Assembly (NCBI RefSeq): GCF_000340865.1 | Contig: NC_020299.1 | Coordinates: forward strand, 496,001 to 560,000 | Direction of reading: 5' to 3' | DNA length: 64,000 nt | DNA from: Candidatus Kinetoplastibacterium oncopeltii TCC290E | GTDB lineage: Bacteria; Pseudomonadota; Gammaproteobacteria; Burkholderiales; Burkholderiaceae_B | In this document: in pieces, positions 62,384 to 64,000 of the stretch | Position numbering within the stretch: position 1 is the stretch's first letter | Layout of the letters: the number at the start of each line of letters is the position of its first letter | Notes under the pieces: generated by a model | The model's input: only the letters and a program-made list of their open reading frames with translations | Told to the model about the DNA's origin: nothing | Database searches by the model: none | Made by a program: the position numbers and the translations under genes

Positions 62384-62875
62384 CTATACTTTTAGGATTC
62401 TTTCCCCACGACCTATTCCAGATAGACCAGTACGCACCGTCTCTAAAATAGCACTACGATCTAAACTATCTATAAAAGCTTGTATTTTACCCTGTGTGCC
62501 AGTTAGCTCAATTGTATATGATTTGTAAGTGACATCGATAATGTGACCACGAAAAATATCAATCATTCTTTTTATTTCTTCACGCTCTTTACCAACTGCA
62601 CGCACTTTTATGAGAAGCAACTCCCTTTCAATATGAGCTCCATCCTTAAAATCAACTACCTTAACAACATCTACCAATCTGTTCAAGTGTTTAGTTATCT
62701 GCTCGATGATATCATCAGAACCAATGGTAACAACAGTCAAACGTGATAGTGTAGAATCCTCAGTAGGAGCAACAGTAAGTGATTCAATATTGTAACCACG
62801 AGCAGAAAACAAACCAACTACACGGGATAATGCACCTGGCTCATTTTCCATAAGTACAGAAATAACATGTTTCAT
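62384..62875 (-). CDS. ilvH: Acetolactate synthase small (regulatory) subunit
   Basis: Regulatory subunit that binds valine and activates the large subunit. From the ATG at 62873-62875 it has 163 residues. The N-terminal ACT domain starts KHVISVLMENEPGALSRVVGLFSARGYNIESLTVAPTED. The C-terminal half contains RELLLIKVRAVG and VTYKSYTIELTGTQGKIQAFIDSL. The valine-contacting ENEPGALSRV loop is intact, so feedback control may still work. It lies 13 bp after ilvI. Confidence 0.97.
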   Translation of the reverse strand: MKHVISVLMENEPGALSRVVGLFSARGYNIESLTVAPTEDSTLSRLTVVTIGSDDIIEQITKHLNRLVDVVKVVDFKDGAHIERELLLIKVRAVGKEREEIKRMIDIFRGHIIDVTYKSYTIELTGTQGKIQAFIDSLDRSAILETVRTGLSGIGRGERILKV

Positions 62876-62888
62876 ATACAATCATCCT

Positions 62889-64000
62889 CTATAAATCTTC
62901 AGGACCAAGCAGCATTTCAGTTAACCCACGTCCAGCTTTTACCATAGGCCAAACATTTTCTGTGCGATCAGTAATAAAATCCATAAATACTAAACGATCT
63001 TTATGCTTAGTAAAAGCTTCTCTCAATACAGGCTCAATATCAGATGGTTTTTCAATACGAACACCTACATGACCGTAAGATTCAGCAAGCTTAACAAAAT
63101 CTGGCAAAGACTCCATATAAGATTGAGAATACCTAGATCCATAATCAATTTCTTGCCACTGGCGAACCATCCCGAGAAAACGATTATTAAGACAAATTAT
63201 TTTTGGAGTTAAATTATACTGTAAGCAAGTAGATAACTCTTGTATATTCATTTGAATAGATGCCTCTCCAGTCACAACAGCTATATCGACATTAGGATTA
63301 GCCTTTTGAACACCCATAGCATATGGAAGACCTACGCCCATAGTTCCCAATCCTCCAGAGTTTATCCATCGTCTAGGGTTGCGAAAACCATAATACTGAG
63401 CAGTCCACATCTGATGTTGACCAACATCAGATGTTACAATGGCATTACCATTAGTTACTTCCCATAACTTCTCTATTACAAATTGTGGCTTAATAACATT
63501 ATCAGAGTTGGAGTAATGCTTGCTATTTTTGCTGCGCCATTCGTTAATTTGATCCCACCATTTTTTTGTCGATGCTTGCTTAATATCAACAGATCTTAAA
63601 TAATCAATTTGTTCGCTAATATCAACTAAAACATCCTTAACATCACCAACTATAGGAACGTCGACCTTAACGCGTTTAGAAATAGAAGATGGATCTATAT
63701 CTATATGAATTATTTTCCTAGATGTTTGGTTGAAGTGTTTTACATTACTAACAACTCTATCATCAAAACGTGTACCAACAGCAAGAACGACATCACTATA
63801 CTGCAAAGCAAAATTAGCCTCATAAGAACCGTGCATGCCAGGCATGCCAAGGCATTGTGGATCATCAAAAGCTACAGATCCTAGACCCATCAAAGTATTG
63901 ACACAAGGAGCTCCTAGCTTTACTAACAAGTCCCTTAATTCACTAGAAGCATCGGATAAAATAACTCCTCCACCAACATATACTATAGGACGTTCTGCTG
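62889..64000 (-). CDS. ilvI: Acetolactate synthase large subunit, C-terminal part (cut by window edge)
   Basis: Thiamine-diphosphate enzyme making acetolactate and acetohydroxybutyrate. The visible ~370 residues cover the middle FAD-binding domain and the C-terminal ThDP domain. They show RPIVYVGGGVI at the edge, GMPGMHGSYEANFALQYSDVVLAVGTRFDDRV, TSDVGQHQMWTAQYY and GGLGTMGVGLPYAMG. VTGEASIQMNIQELSTC follows, where the usual GDGS metal motif reads GEAS, and then NRFLGMVRQWQ. The N-terminus lies beyond the window. The ilvB/ilvI naming is interchangeable here. Confidence 0.95.
   Translation of the reverse strand, partial: AERPIVYVGGGVILSDASSELRDLLVKLGAPCVNTLMGLGSVAFDDPQCLGMPGMHGSYEANFALQYSDVVLAVGTRFDDRVVSNVKHFNQTSRKIIHIDIDPSSISKRVKVDVPIVGDVKDVLVDISEQIDYLRSVDIKQASTKKWWDQINEWRSKNSKHYSNSDNVIKPQFVIEKLWEVTNGNAIVTSDVGQHQMWTAQYYGFRNPRRWINSGGLGTMGVGLPYAMGVQKANPNVDIAVVTGEASIQMNIQELSTCLQYNLTPKIICLNNRFLGMVRQWQEIDYGSRYSQSYMESLPDFVKLAESYGHVGVRIEKPSDIEPVLREAFTKHKDRLVFMDFITDRTENVWPMVKAGRGLTEMLLGPEDL

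Overview
The window is a gene-dense, very AT-rich stretch of a beta-proteobacterial chromosome. Its gene order is that of the Alcaligenaceae (Bordetella/Achromobacter type): recO-era-rnc-lepB-lepA-mucD, fabF-acpP-fabG-fabD-fabH-plsX-rpmF, trpBA-accD, the 14-gene nuo operon, secG-tpiA-qor, rpsO-pnp and ilvI-ilvH-ilvC. Low GC, short intergenic gaps, missing members of normally fixed clusters, shortened proteins and the absence of any visible insertion sequence, prophage or CRISPR point to a reduced, vertically inherited endosymbiont. The closest match I know is Candidatus Kinetoplastibacterium, the symbiont of trypanosomatids. That assignment is an inference from synteny and composition; the species cannot be named from here.

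Layout. 1-6.2 kb (minus): RNA and GTPase housekeeping plus protein export and quality control (recO partial, era, rnc, lepB, lepA, mucD). 6.3-12.0 kb (minus): the type II fatty-acid and phospholipid cluster with rpmF. 12.3-17.6 kb: yceF/maf and an RsmI-like methylase (plus), rluC (minus), rne (plus). 17.7-23.0 kb (minus): accD, trpA, trpB, a shortened relA, pncB. 23.1-27.2 kb (plus): an iron-sulfur/redox group (fdxA, ferredoxin-NADP reductase, RnfB-like ferredoxin, nth) followed by yciB, bolA and a parvulin PPIase. 27.2-36.0 kb: ligA and a reduced zipA-like gene (minus), lplT (plus), family 4 uracil-DNA glycosylase and a tsaB-rimI fusion (minus), ahpC (plus), ispF and ispD (minus). 36.0-39.5 kb (plus): mfd. 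39.5-54.2 kb (minus): complete nuoA-N. 54.3-58.6 kb: a major porin, tRNA-Leu(GAG), secG, tpiA, qor, tRNA-Ser(UGA) and, on the plus strand, tRNA-Leu(UAA). 58.6-64 kb (minus): pnp, rpsO, ilvC, ilvH and ilvI (cut by the window edge).

Together the genes keep what such a symbiont needs. They cover membrane lipid synthesis, isoprenoid (MEP) steps, respiratory complex I, base-excision and transcription-coupled repair, RNA decay (RNase E, PNPase, RNase III), NAD salvage, and the last steps of tryptophan and the shared branched-chain amino acid steps. What is missing or worn down is mainly regulatory: rpoE/mucA/mucB, most of RelA, the ZipA membrane anchor, yceD, and trpF at its usual place. No foreign or novel defence system is visible. 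The observations most worth a second look are the truncated RelA, the TsaB-RimI fusion, the decayed ZipA, and several inverted repeats in the leaders of nuoA, rpsO, pnp, rne and the porin gene.
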